Below are positions 56,995 through 64,000 of a DNA stretch of 64,000 bases, piece by piece (the first letter of the stretch is position 1; every line of letters starts with the position of its first letter). Made by a program: the position numbers and the translations under genes. This stretch comes from Thermoanaerobacterium thermosulfurigenes (GTDB lineage: Bacteria > Bacillota > Thermoanaerobacteria > Thermoanaerobacterales > Thermoanaerobacteraceae), in the NCBI RefSeq assembly GCF_051201035.1, contig NZ_JBPODR010000003.1:57912-121911 (forward strand), read 5' to 3'. The notes under the pieces are model-generated. The model was not told where the DNA came from, did not search any database, and saw only the letters and a list, made by a program, of their open reading frames with translations.

Positions 56995-58452
56995 ATGGAA
57001 AAGAGAGTTAGGTTTGCACCAAGCCCTACTGGTGCTATTCACATAGGAAATATCCGCACTGCGCTATTTAATTATTTATTTTCAAGAAGTGAAGGCGCTA
57101 AGCTTATATTGAGGATAGAAGATACGGATTTAACGAGGTCTTCTAAGGACTTTGAAAAGTTGATATTCAAAGAGTTAAGCTGGCTTGGCATAGAATGGGA
57201 TGAAGGGCCTGACAAACCTGGTGAATACGGACCATACAGGCAAAGCGAAAGGCTTCACATATACAATGAATACGCAGAAAAGCTTATAAAAGAAGGCAAA
57301 GCCTACAGATGTTACTGTACTCCTGAAGAGCTGGATAAAGACAGAGAGGAATCTGTTAAAAGAGGAGATATACCGAGGTATTCGGGAAGGTGTCGGCATT
57401 TGACTAAAGAACAGGAAGAGGAGTATTTGCGGCAAGGAAGGAAACCTTCCATTAGATTCATAATTCCTGATGATGTTACAATATCATTTGATGATATGAT
57501 AAAGGGAAAGATCGAAATTAACTCAGACACGCTTGGCGGTGACATGATAATAGTAAAATCTGACGGCATGCCAACTTATAACTTTGCAGTCGTTGTAGAT
57601 GATACTCTTATGAAAATAACCCATGTCATAAGAGGTGAAGATCATATTTACAATACTCCTAAACAGCTTCTCATTTATGAGGCACTTGGCTTTAAGCCAC
57701 CTGTATTTGCTCATGCGCCTCTTATCTTGGGACCAGACAGGAATAAGCTTTCTAAAAGACATGGGAATACTTACATTGGACAATACAGGGAAATGGGGTA
57801 TTTACCTGAAGCGATGTTTAACTTTTTGTCGCTTTTAAGTTGGTCTCCAGATGACAATGTTGAATTGATGTCTAAAGATGAAATAATTAAAAAATTTAAT
57901 TTCAATAAGATTCACAGTGCTAATCCTGTTTTTGACATAGAAAAATTGAATTGGATGAATCAACATTACATTCAGATGAGTCCTATTGAAAGAATTGTAG
58001 ATTTAAGCTTGCCACATCTTAAAGAGGCAGGTTATATTGGCGAAAATGTGGATGAGGCTAAGTACGAATGGCTAAAAAAGGTTGTTTCACTTTTTAAAGA
58101 TGGCTTGCACTATGTGGCTGAACTGAAAGACAAAGCAAAGATGTTCTTTGTTGATGATTTTGAATACAATAGCGAAGTAAAAGAAACTTTGCTGTCAAGT
58201 GATGCTAAGAATGTACTGACGGCGTTTAAAGAGGAAATTGAAAATATGGATGAAGTTACAGAAGAGGGCATAAAAGAACTGCTAAAGATGTTGCAAAAGA
58301 AGATAGGAGTTAAAGGAAAAGCGTTTTTCATGCCTATAAGATTTGCTTTAACAGGGCAAGATCATGGGCCTGAACTTGTGATGATAATTCCTCTTTTAGG
58401 CAAACAGAAAATATTGCAAAGGATAGATAAAGCCTTAAAGTTAATATCGTAA
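56995..58452 (+). CDS. gltX: Glutamate--tRNA ligase
   Basis: 485 residues. Class I synthetase: HIGH-type motif GAIHIGN and KMSKS-type NKLSKRHG, with a Cys-containing zinc region (CYCTPEEL, CRHLTK). Start ATG 56995 follows ATGGAGATGG; the open frame begins 30 bases earlier but those codons overlap the expected transcription start. In many Bacillota it also charges tRNA-Gln with glutamate for GatCAB. Confidence 0.96.
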   Translation: MEKRVRFAPSPTGAIHIGNIRTALFNYLFSRSEGAKLILRIEDTDLTRSSKDFEKLIFKELSWLGIEWDEGPDKPGEYGPYRQSERLHIYNEYAEKLIKEGKAYRCYCTPEELDKDREESVKRGDIPRYSGRCRHLTKEQEEEYLRQGRKPSIRFIIPDDVTISFDDMIKGKIEINSDTLGGDMIIVKSDGMPTYNFAVVVDDTLMKITHVIRGEDHIYNTPKQLLIYEALGFKPPVFAHAPLILGPDRNKLSKRHGNTYIGQYREMGYLPEAMFNFLSLLSWSPDDNVELMSKDEIIKKFNFNKIHSANPVFDIEKLNWMNQHYIQMSPIERIVDLSLPHLKEAGYIGENVDEAKYEWLKKVVSLFKDGLHYVAELKDKAKMFFVDDFEYNSEVKETLLSSDAKNVLTAFKEEIENMDEVTEEGIKELLKMLQKKIGVKGKAFFMPIRFALTGQDHGPELVMIIPLLGKQKILQRIDKALKLIS

Positions 58453-58458
58453 ATGTGA

Positions 58459-58658
58459 TGATTGGGAGAGTAGCATAATAGATTCCAAAAGAGAGGAGCT
58501 GTCGTGGGCTGAAAGCAGCTTCTGGATATATTGTGTGAAGTGCACCCATGAGCAATGCGCATTGTCGCACGGGTATCCGTTATAAATACAAGTGGAGTTT
58601 ACTCAATCAGAGTGGAACCGCGAGCCCCCCTCGTCTCTGGATGATGGGGGATTTTTTT
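58459..58658 (+). promoter_or_regulatory. T-box riboswitch (tRNA-Cys) controlling cysE-cysS
   Basis: Stem I begins with AGAGAGGAGCTG near 58490 and contains a candidate specifier TGC (Cys) at 58541-58543. The T-box sequence GAGTGGAACCGCG is at 58610-58622, followed by a terminator stem of CCCCC and GGGGG around 58625-58650 with a T-run. Uncharged tRNA-Cys should favour the antiterminator and read-through into cysE. As in Bacillus, it lies between gltX and cysE. Confidence 0.9.
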
Positions 58659-58691
58659 ATTAATTATTTATTAAAAAGGGGATTGGTTATA

Positions 58692-59363
58692 ATGTTTAAA
58701 ACATTGAAGGAGGACATTAAAATAGTGTTTGAGAGGGATCCTGCTGCAAAAAGCGTGTTAGAAGTAGTTTTATGCTATCCGGGATTCCATGCTATAATAT
58801 TTCATAGAATTGCACACTACTTATACAATAAAAATCTGTTGCTGATATCAAGGCTCATTTCACAATTTAGTAGGTTTTTAACTGGAATAGAAATACACCC
58901 AGGTGCTAAAATAGGCAAGGGATTTTTTATAGATCACGGAATGGGCGTAGTGATAGGGGAAACGACAGAAATAGGAGATAACGTGACGCTGTACCAAGGA
59001 GTTACATTAGGTGGCACTGGGAAGGATAAGGGTAAGAGGCATCCTACTATAGGCAATAATGTAGTTGTTGGAAGTGGTGCAAAAGTCTTAGGGCCTATAA
59101 AGATAGGCGATAATACGAAGATAGGTGCAGGTGCCGTAGTGCTGCATGACATTCCACCAAATTGCACTGTTGTCGGTGTTCCTGGACATTGCGTAAAAAA
59201 AGACAACGTGAGAGTAAGTCCGGCATCCAAAGTAAATGTGGATTTAGAACATGGAAAGTTGCCTGATCCAATAGAAGATGAAATAAGAAGGTTAAAAGCC
59301 AGAATCAAAAGATTAGAAACATATATAAACAATGTGGAGGATGATAGAGATGAAGATTTATAA
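58692..59363 (+). CDS. cysE: Serine O-acetyltransferase
   Basis: 223 residues. Serine plus acetyl-CoA to O-acetylserine, first step of cysteine synthesis. Left-handed beta-helix repeats with the signature FIDHGMGVVIGETTEIGDN and catalytic His/Asp (IDHG). A GGGGATTGG site precedes ATG 58692; the longer frame would begin inside the T-box terminator. Overlaps cysS by 14 bases. Confidence 0.94.
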   Translation: MFKTLKEDIKIVFERDPAAKSVLEVVLCYPGFHAIIFHRIAHYLYNKNLLLISRLISQFSRFLTGIEIHPGAKIGKGFFIDHGMGVVIGETTEIGDNVTLYQGVTLGGTGKDKGKRHPTIGNNVVVGSGAKVLGPIKIGDNTKIGAGAVVLHDIPPNCTVVGVPGHCVKKDNVRVSPASKVNVDLEHGKLPDPIEDEIRRLKARIKRLETYINNVEDDRDEDL

Positions 59364-60744
59364 TACGCTTACCAGAAAAAAAGAAGAATTCGTGCCATTG
59401 AACGATAATGTTGTTAATATGTATGTGTGCGGACCTACTGTGTACAATTTTATCCATATAGGCAACGCGAGAGCATTTATTGTCTTTGATACTGTCAGGA
59501 GGTATCTGGAATATAAGGGTTATAAAGTAAACTATGTACAGAACTTTACAGATATAGATGATAAACTCATAAAAAGATCCCATGAAGAAAACACAACTGT
59601 AAAAGAATTAGCTGATAGGTATATTGAAGAATATTTCAAAGATGCTGATAGCTTAGGAATAAAAAGAGCAACGTTTCATCCAAGGGCTACAGAAAACATC
59701 AAAGAAATAATTGAGTTTGTGAAAAAGCTTATTGATAAAGGATTTGCCTATGAAAAAGATGGGAATGTGTACTACGATACGACGAAATTCAAAGATTATG
59801 GGAAGCTTTCACATAAAAATATAGATGAATTAAAGGCTGGGGCACGAATAGAGGTAAATGAAGACAAGAAAAATCCCACAGATTTCGTCCTTTGGAAGGC
59901 TGCAAAAGAAGGAGAACCATATTGGGACAGTCCATGGGGTAAAGGCAGGCCTGGTTGGCATATTGAGTGCTCAACAATGTCCACAAAGTTCTTAGGTAAA
60001 ACCCTCGATATACATGCAGGTGGTCCTGATCTCATATTTCCACATCATGAAAATGAGATTGCTCAGAGTGAAGCCGCAAATGATGCAGAGTTTGCAAAGT
60101 ATTGGATGCACATAGGATACTTAAACATCAATAATGAAAAAATGTCCAAATCGAAAAACAATTTTTTCACTGTAAGAGACGTAATCAGCCAATATGATCC
60201 TGAAGTTTTGAGGTTTTTCATGTTGATGTCACACTACAGAAACCCAATCAATTATAGTCAAGACCTCATAGAGCAAGCAAAGAACGGGTATTTAAGATTA
60301 AGCAATACTGTTTACAACTTGCAACACCTTTTAGATGTGGCAGAAGATAGGCAATTAAGCGATGAAGAAAAGGCGTACAAAGAGAAATATGAAGAGTATA
60401 GAAGAAAGTTTGAAGAAGCGATGGATGACGATTTTAATACTGCTGACGCTATATCGGTTATCTTTGAGATGGTTAGGGATATTAATTCAAATATAGATGG
60501 AAATTCTCCAAAAGAATTGATAAAATATATATTAGATGTTTTCTTGAATTTATCTTCTGTTCTTGGCATAACTTATAAAAAGAAAGAGCTATTGGATGAC
60601 GAGATCAAAGAACTGATAGAAAAGCGTCAAGAAGCAAGAAAGGCAAAGAACTGGGCAGAAGCTGATAGAATAAGAGATGAATTGAAAAAACAGGGTATAG
60701 TATTGGAGGATACACCTAACGGAGTAAGGTGGAAGAGAGTTTGA
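59350..60744 (+). CDS. cysS: Cysteine--tRNA ligase
   Basis: 464 residues. Class I synthetase with CGPTVYNFIHIGNARAF in pieces (CGPTVYN, HIGNAR), KMSKSKNN and zinc ligands including WHIECS and HHENE. TGGAGG at 59335-59340 supports ATG 59350 over two earlier in-frame ATGs. Co-transcribed with cysE under the T-box. The stop overlaps the next start (TGATG). Confidence 0.96.
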   Translation: MKIYNTLTRKKEEFVPLNDNVVNMYVCGPTVYNFIHIGNARAFIVFDTVRRYLEYKGYKVNYVQNFTDIDDKLIKRSHEENTTVKELADRYIEEYFKDADSLGIKRATFHPRATENIKEIIEFVKKLIDKGFAYEKDGNVYYDTTKFKDYGKLSHKNIDELKAGARIEVNEDKKNPTDFVLWKAAKEGEPYWDSPWGKGRPGWHIECSTMSTKFLGKTLDIHAGGPDLIFPHHENEIAQSEAANDAEFAKYWMHIGYLNINNEKMSKSKNNFFTVRDVISQYDPEVLRFFMLMSHYRNPINYSQDLIEQAKNGYLRLSNTVYNLQHLLDVAEDRQLSDEEKAYKEKYEEYRRKFEEAMDDDFNTADAISVIFEMVRDINSNIDGNSPKELIKYILDVFLNLSSVLGITYKKKELLDDEIKELIEKRQEARKAKNWAEADRIRDELKKQGIVLEDTPNGVRWKRV

Positions 60745-61166
60745 TGAATCTTTTTACAAAGGATGGCAAAGTTTTTACAAAAAAAGATGTCATGAATTTA
60801 TCGCCGCTTATTATGGCCTTTATCGGCGATAGCGTTTATGATTTGTTTATAAGGACGAATATTTCAGCAAAGGGGAATAGACCCATAAACAAAATTCACA
60901 GAGAATGTGTTAAGTACGTAAAAGCGTCATCACAGTCTGAGATTTTAAAAAATCTTTATGATATATTTGATGAAGAGGAAAAGGATATAATAAGAAGAGG
61001 AAGAAATGTAAAGAGTGCTACTATTCCAAAGCATGCCGGTATCGAAGAATACCGGCAGGCTACCGCCTTTGAGGCTTTACTTGGCTATTTGTATCTTTTG
61101 GGAAGATATGATAGGCTTGATGAAATACTAAATTACGCATTAAACTATAATATAAATGAGGGTTAA
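60744..61166 (+). CDS. mrnC: Mini-ribonuclease III
   Basis: 140 residues. RNase III-like domain without the dsRNA-binding domain; matures 23S rRNA ends. Catalytic region LIMAFIGDSVYDLFIR and FEALLGYLYLLGR are conserved. Its ATG overlaps the cysS stop, the standard cysS-mrnC-rlmB order of Bacillota. Confidence 0.94.
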   Translation: MNLFTKDGKVFTKKDVMNLSPLIMAFIGDSVYDLFIRTNISAKGNRPINKIHRECVKYVKASSQSEILKNLYDIFDEEEKDIIRRGRNVKSATIPKHAGIEEYRQATAFEALLGYLYLLGRYDRLDEILNYALNYNINEG

Positions 61167-61168
61167 TT

Positions 61169-61915
61169 ATGAAAGAAAATGAAAATATAATATACGGAAG
61201 GAATCCTGTGTTAGAAGCGATTAACAGCGGACGAGAGATTGAAAAAATATATGTTTCAAAAAGTGCTAAAGGGAATATTTCTAAAATTATAAAATCTGCA
61301 AGGGATAAAAATATAATCGTATCAACTGCAGACAATGTGACATTAGACAAGATGTCCGGAAACGGCAACCATCAAGGAGTAGTCGCATTGTGCTCCCTCT
61401 ACAAGTATTGTGATGTTGAAGACATACTGGAGTATGCCAATGAGAAAGGCGAAAAACCTTTTATTCTGTTATTGGACGGGATAACAGACACGCACAACTT
61501 TGGAGCCATAATAAGGACTGCAGAAGCTTTTTCAGCACATGGGATTGTAATCCCAAAGAGAAGATCTGCTGTGGTAAACAGCACGGTTGTAAAGACATCA
61601 GCAGGTGCAACTGAGTACATGAAAATTGCAAAAGTATCAAACATAAACAATGCTATAAATAACCTGAAGAAACAAGGTGTATGGATTGTAGGCAGCAGCG
61701 TGGATGCAAAAGAGGACTTTAGCAATGTTGATTATGATCAGCCTATAGCCATAGTCATTGGCAGCGAAGGTGAAGGAATATCTGAGCTTGTTAAAAAGAA
61801 CTGTGATTATCTTGTAAAGATACCGATGATGGGCAATATGAACTCGTTGAATGCATCGGTTGCAGCATCTATTTTCATGTATGAAGTTGTACGACAGAGG
61901 ATTGGTAAGGCGTGA
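61169..61915 (+). CDS. rlmB: 23S rRNA (guanosine-2'-O)-methyltransferase RlmB
   Basis: 248 residues. SPOUT (TrmH family) enzyme with knot motifs LDGITDTHNFGAIIRTAEAF in part, VIGSEGEGIS and SLNASVAASI; an N-terminal L30e-like RNA-binding domain opens with IIYGRNPVLEAI. Three bases after mrnC. Confidence 0.95.
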   Translation: MKENENIIYGRNPVLEAINSGREIEKIYVSKSAKGNISKIIKSARDKNIIVSTADNVTLDKMSGNGNHQGVVALCSLYKYCDVEDILEYANEKGEKPFILLLDGITDTHNFGAIIRTAEAFSAHGIVIPKRRSAVVNSTVVKTSAGATEYMKIAKVSNINNAINNLKKQGVWIVGSSVDAKEDFSNVDYDQPIAIVIGSEGEGISELVKKNCDYLVKIPMMGNMNSLNASVAASIFMYEVVRQRIGKA

Positions 61916-61919
61916 TTTG

Positions 61920-62414
61920 ATGTATATGGTGATTGATGGGTATAACGTGATAAACAATTGGCAGGATCTAAAGCTTGAGGCAAGAAATAACCTTGAAGAC
62001 GCCAGACAAAAGTTGATAGACATACTTCAAAATTTCAGGGGATATACGGGATTTAATATAATACTCGTCTTTGATGCGATGTATGCTAAAGGGAAACAAC
62101 AAAACAAGGAATATCACAATGGAATTGAAGTTGTGTATACGAAGGAAGGCGAATCTGCTGACAGCTATATTGAAGGACTGATAAAGGAAATAATCAAAAA
62201 AGACAAAGTAGTTGTAGTAACTTCTGATTGGATATTGCAGCAAGTCGTATTAGGTCAAGGTGCTATAAGGATGTCATCAAGAGAATTATACGAAGAATTG
62301 AATAATTATTTAGAAGATAAGAAGAAATTTTATACTAAAGATGACAAGAAAGACAGCATTGAATCAAGACTTTCAGAAGAAATTATAGAAAGGCTTAAGA
62401 AAATGGCTGAGTGA
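61920..62414 (+). CDS. yacP: NYN-domain ribosome-associated ribonuclease Rae1 (YacP)
   Basis: 164 residues. NYN/PIN-like fold: MVIDGYNVINNW with the catalytic Asp, DSYIEGLI and VVTSDWILQQ. The Bacillus homologue cleaves mRNA in the ribosomal A site. ATG 61920 lies five bases after the rlmB stop. Confidence 0.92.
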   Translation: MYMVIDGYNVINNWQDLKLEARNNLEDARQKLIDILQNFRGYTGFNIILVFDAMYAKGKQQNKEYHNGIEVVYTKEGESADSYIEGLIKEIIKKDKVVVVTSDWILQQVVLGQGAIRMSSRELYEELNNYLEDKKKFYTKDDKKDSIESRLSEEIIERLKKMAE

Positions 62415-62437
62415 CAAAAATATTCTTCGTTACAATC

Positions 62438-62466
62438 TTGACTACAATCTCTATTAAAAGTATAAT
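62438..62466 (+). promoter_or_regulatory. sigH promoter
   Basis: TTGACT (62438-62443), 17-base spacer, TATAAT (62461-62466): a sigma-A site for the sigma factor gene. Confidence 0.8.
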
Positions 62467-62505
62467 TATTTATGTGAACTTGGCCTATAAGCGGAGGCGA
62501 TTTTT

Positions 62506-63150
62506 GTGAAATCGGGGGCACAAATAGATCTATACAATGTTTTTTCGTCAATGGATGAAGGTGATGTTGTAGAAGAGGCTCAGAGAGGTAATGAAGCAGC
62601 ACTGGAATTTATCATTGACAAGTACTATTCTTTTGTCAAGGCAAAGGCTCGTTCCTACTTTTTGGTTGGTGCGGATAAGGAAGATATAGTGCAGGAAGGC
62701 ATGATCGGGTTATACAAAGCTATTCGCGATTTTAAAAGCGACAAGCTGTCATCGTTTAAAGCTTTTGCTGAGCTGTGCATAACGAGGCAAATGATAACTG
62801 CCATCAAGACAGCCACTAGGCAAAAACATATTCCTCTTAATTCTTACGTTTCTTTAAATAAGCCGATCTTCGAGGAGGAGTCAGATAGAACATTGATGGA
62901 CGTTGTGTCCAGTGAATGTATATCTGATCCTGAAGAGTTAATAATAAACCGAGAGGAATACGTTAACATCGAAAACAAGATCGGTGAGATGTTGAGCGAC
63001 CTTGAATGGGAAGTGCTGATATCATACCTTGATGGAAAATCGTATCAGGAGATTGCTGTTGAGCTTAGAAGACATGTAAAATCGATAGATAATGCCCTCC
63101 AAAGAGTAAAAAGAAAGCTTGAAAGATATCTTGAGATGAGAAATAGTTAA
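62506..63150 (+). CDS. sigH: RNA polymerase sigma-H factor
   Basis: 214 residues, GTG start behind GCGGAGGCG. Alternative sigma factor of the transition state and early sporulation. Region 2 (DIVQEGMIGLYKAIRDF) and region 4 (KSYQEIAVELRRHVKSIDNALQRVKRKL in parts) are intact. Follows yacP and precedes the tRNA-Thr and tuf genes as in Bacillus and Thermoanaerobacter. It should recognise the promoter before the GGDEF gene at 36387. Confidence 0.96.
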   Translation: MKSGAQIDLYNVFSSMDEGDVVEEAQRGNEAALEFIIDKYYSFVKAKARSYFLVGADKEDIVQEGMIGLYKAIRDFKSDKLSSFKAFAELCITRQMITAIKTATRQKHIPLNSYVSLNKPIFEEESDRTLMDVVSSECISDPEELIINREEYVNIENKIGEMLSDLEWEVLISYLDGKSYQEIAVELRRHVKSIDNALQRVKRKLERYLEMRNS

Positions 63151-63153
63151 GTA

Positions 63154-63182
63154 TTGACATTTCAAAGCTTTTATAGTAGAAT
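63154..63182 (+). promoter_or_regulatory. Promoter of tRNA-Thr and tuf
   Basis: TTGACA (63154-63159), 17-base spacer, TAGAAT (63177-63182). Confidence 0.8.
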
Positions 63183-63206
63183 TTAAAATTGATGCAAAAT
63201 ATGATT

Positions 63207-63282
63207 GCCCACGTAGCTCAGTCGGCAGAGCGTCGCCTTGGTAAGGCGGAGGTCACCGGTTCAATCCCGGTCATGGGCTCCA
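63207..63282 (+). tRNA. tRNA-Thr (anticodon GGT)
   Basis: 76 nt with encoded CCA. Anticodon GGT at 63240-63242 in loop TTGGTAA; D-stem GCTC/GAGC and T-arm ACCGG-TTCAATC-CCGGT are complete. The acceptor stem GCCCACG/CATGGGC has a C-A mismatch at positions 6:67. Located between sigH and tuf, a place known for tRNA-Thr in this group. Confidence 0.93.
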
Positions 63283-63356
63283 ATTTTATTTTTTTGTATT
63301 TAAGTTTTAAAACATAGAAACGCGTGGATGAGTTTATTAAAGTAGGAGGAAAAGAA

Positions 63357-64000
63357 ATGGCAAAGCAAAAATTCGAAAGAAAGAAACCCCATGCAAACAT
63401 AGGGACAATAGGACACGTAGACCATGGCAAAACGACATTAACATCAGCAATAACGATAGTATTGTCAAAACAAGGAATGGCACAAGCGACAGCATACGAT
63501 GAAATAGACAAAGCACCAGAAGAAAAAGCAAGAGGAATCACAATAAACACAATGCACGTAGAGTACGAGACAGAGAAAAGGCACTATGCCCATGTTGACT
63601 GTCCGGGACACGCAGACTACGTAAAGAACATGATAACAGGAGCAGCGCAGATGGACGGAGCGATACTTGTAGTATCAGCAGCAGACGGTCCAATGCCACA
63701 GACAAGAGAGCACATCCTGTTAGCAAGACAGGTAGGCGTGCCATACATCGTAGTATTCTTAAACAAAGCAGACATGGTAGACGACCAAGAATTAATCGAA
63801 TTAGTAGAGATGGAAGTAAGAGAGCTGTTAAATGAATATGAATTCCCAGGAGATGACACACCGATAGTAGTAGGTTCAGCATTAAAAGCAATGGAATGCG
63901 GATGCGGACAAAGAGACTGTCAATGGTGTGGCAAGATATGGGACTTAATGGATGCAGTTGACAGTTATATACCAACACCAGAAAGAGACGTAGACAAACC
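63357..64000 (+). CDS. tuf: Elongation factor Tu, 3' end outside window
   Basis: First 214 residues. GTPase that brings aminoacyl-tRNA to the ribosome. G1 GHVDHGKTT, G2 with RGITINT, G3 DCPGHADYVKNM and G4 NKAD are exact. A Cys-rich insert, CGCGQRDCQWC, after GSALKAME is familiar from clostridial EF-Tu. Codon use favours A-ending codons more than the neighbours, fitting very high expression. GTAGGAGGAAAAG precedes the ATG. The frame is open to the window end. Confidence 0.97.
   Translation, partial: MAKQKFERKKPHANIGTIGHVDHGKTTLTSAITIVLSKQGMAQATAYDEIDKAPEEKARGITINTMHVEYETEKRHYAHVDCPGHADYVKNMITGAAQMDGAILVVSAADGPMPQTREHILLARQVGVPYIVVFLNKADMVDDQELIELVEMEVRELLNEYEFPGDDTPIVVGSALKAMECGCGQRDCQWCGKIWDLMDAVDSYIPTPERDVDK

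Noticed and set aside
58548..58691. Upstream extension of cysE
   Set aside because: These codons lie in the T-box and its terminator; the protein family begins at MFKTLKED.
63218..63550. 110-codon minus-strand frame over tRNA-Thr and tuf
   Set aside because: Antisense to a tRNA and to a certain tuf gene; an artefact of tuf codon use.
63895..63935. Cys-rich insert in EF-Tu as a novel zinc finger
   Set aside because: CGCGQRDCQWC at this place is, as far as I recall, common in clostridial EF-Tu, so not a special feature of this genome.
1..64000. CRISPR arrays, insertion sequences, prophage or rRNA genes
   Set aside because: No regularly spaced repeats, transposase, integrase or rRNA sequences were found on either strand; the only mobile element is the nrdJ intein.

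Overview
The window is AT-rich with dense, mostly co-directional genes, strong AGGAGG-type ribosome sites, a spore-formation gene set (spoIIE, a gerA-type receptor, sigH) and the Bacillota core block ctsR to sigH. An adenosylcobalamin ribonucleotide reductase, formate-tetrahydrofolate ligase, a TM1266-type hydrogenase-system regulator and a GH120 beta-xylosidase point to an anaerobic, saccharolytic, spore-forming thermophile of the Thermoanaerobacterales. The 638-residue xylosidase has Asp382 and Glu405 where I remember them in XylC of Thermoanaerobacterium saccharolyticum, so that genus is the best guess. The genus call rests on memory of the protein family, not on a search.

Layout. 1-7.6 kb: spoIIE (5' cut) - yabS - yabT - tilS - hpt - ftsH. 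7.7-10.5 kb: an AraC regulator and xylC, divergent, in a terminator-bounded insert. 10.6-14.1 kb: an orphan PAS histidine kinase with sporulation-type promoter signals, fhs, and a small gene possibly linked to folate. 14.2-16.4 kb: biotin-dependent carboxyltransferase genes lacking the membrane subunit. 16.4-17.8 kb: an ECF S component plus coaX behind two matching bulged-A hairpins. 17.8-22.0 kb: a divergent germination receptor locus. 22.1-24.7 kb: a regulator, an unknown protein and an acyl-ACP-reductase-like enzyme. 24.7-30.0 kb: greA-lysS, then folE-folP-folK-queD-sfsA with no folB. 30-44 kb: assorted metabolic genes, an intein-containing nrdJ, a GGDEF protein with a sigma-H promoter, ptsI, an EF-G paralogue and malic enzyme. 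44.4-64 kb: ctsR-mcsA-mcsB-clpC-radA, yacL, ispD, a lipase, ispF, proS, gltX - T-box - cysE-cysS-mrnC-rlmB-yacP, sigH, tRNA-Thr and the start of tuf.

How the parts connect. Sporulation recurs: SpoIIE, YabT, the orphan kinase, sigma-H, a sigma-H-type promoter on a diguanylate cyclase, and overlapping sigma-G-type promoters between the germination genes. Folate supply is the second theme: folE-folP-folK beside a QueD protein whose active-site motif could let it stand in for FolB, feeding one-carbon metabolism through Fhs. Protein quality control (CtsR/McsA/McsB/ClpC, FtsH) sits under a clear CtsR operator.

The most promising new material is the regulator / unknown / acyl-ACP-reductase-like module at 22-24.7 kb, the tandem hairpin leader at 16.43 kb, the intein at the reductase active-site cysteine, and four genes whose ribosome-binding sites lie inside inverted repeats.
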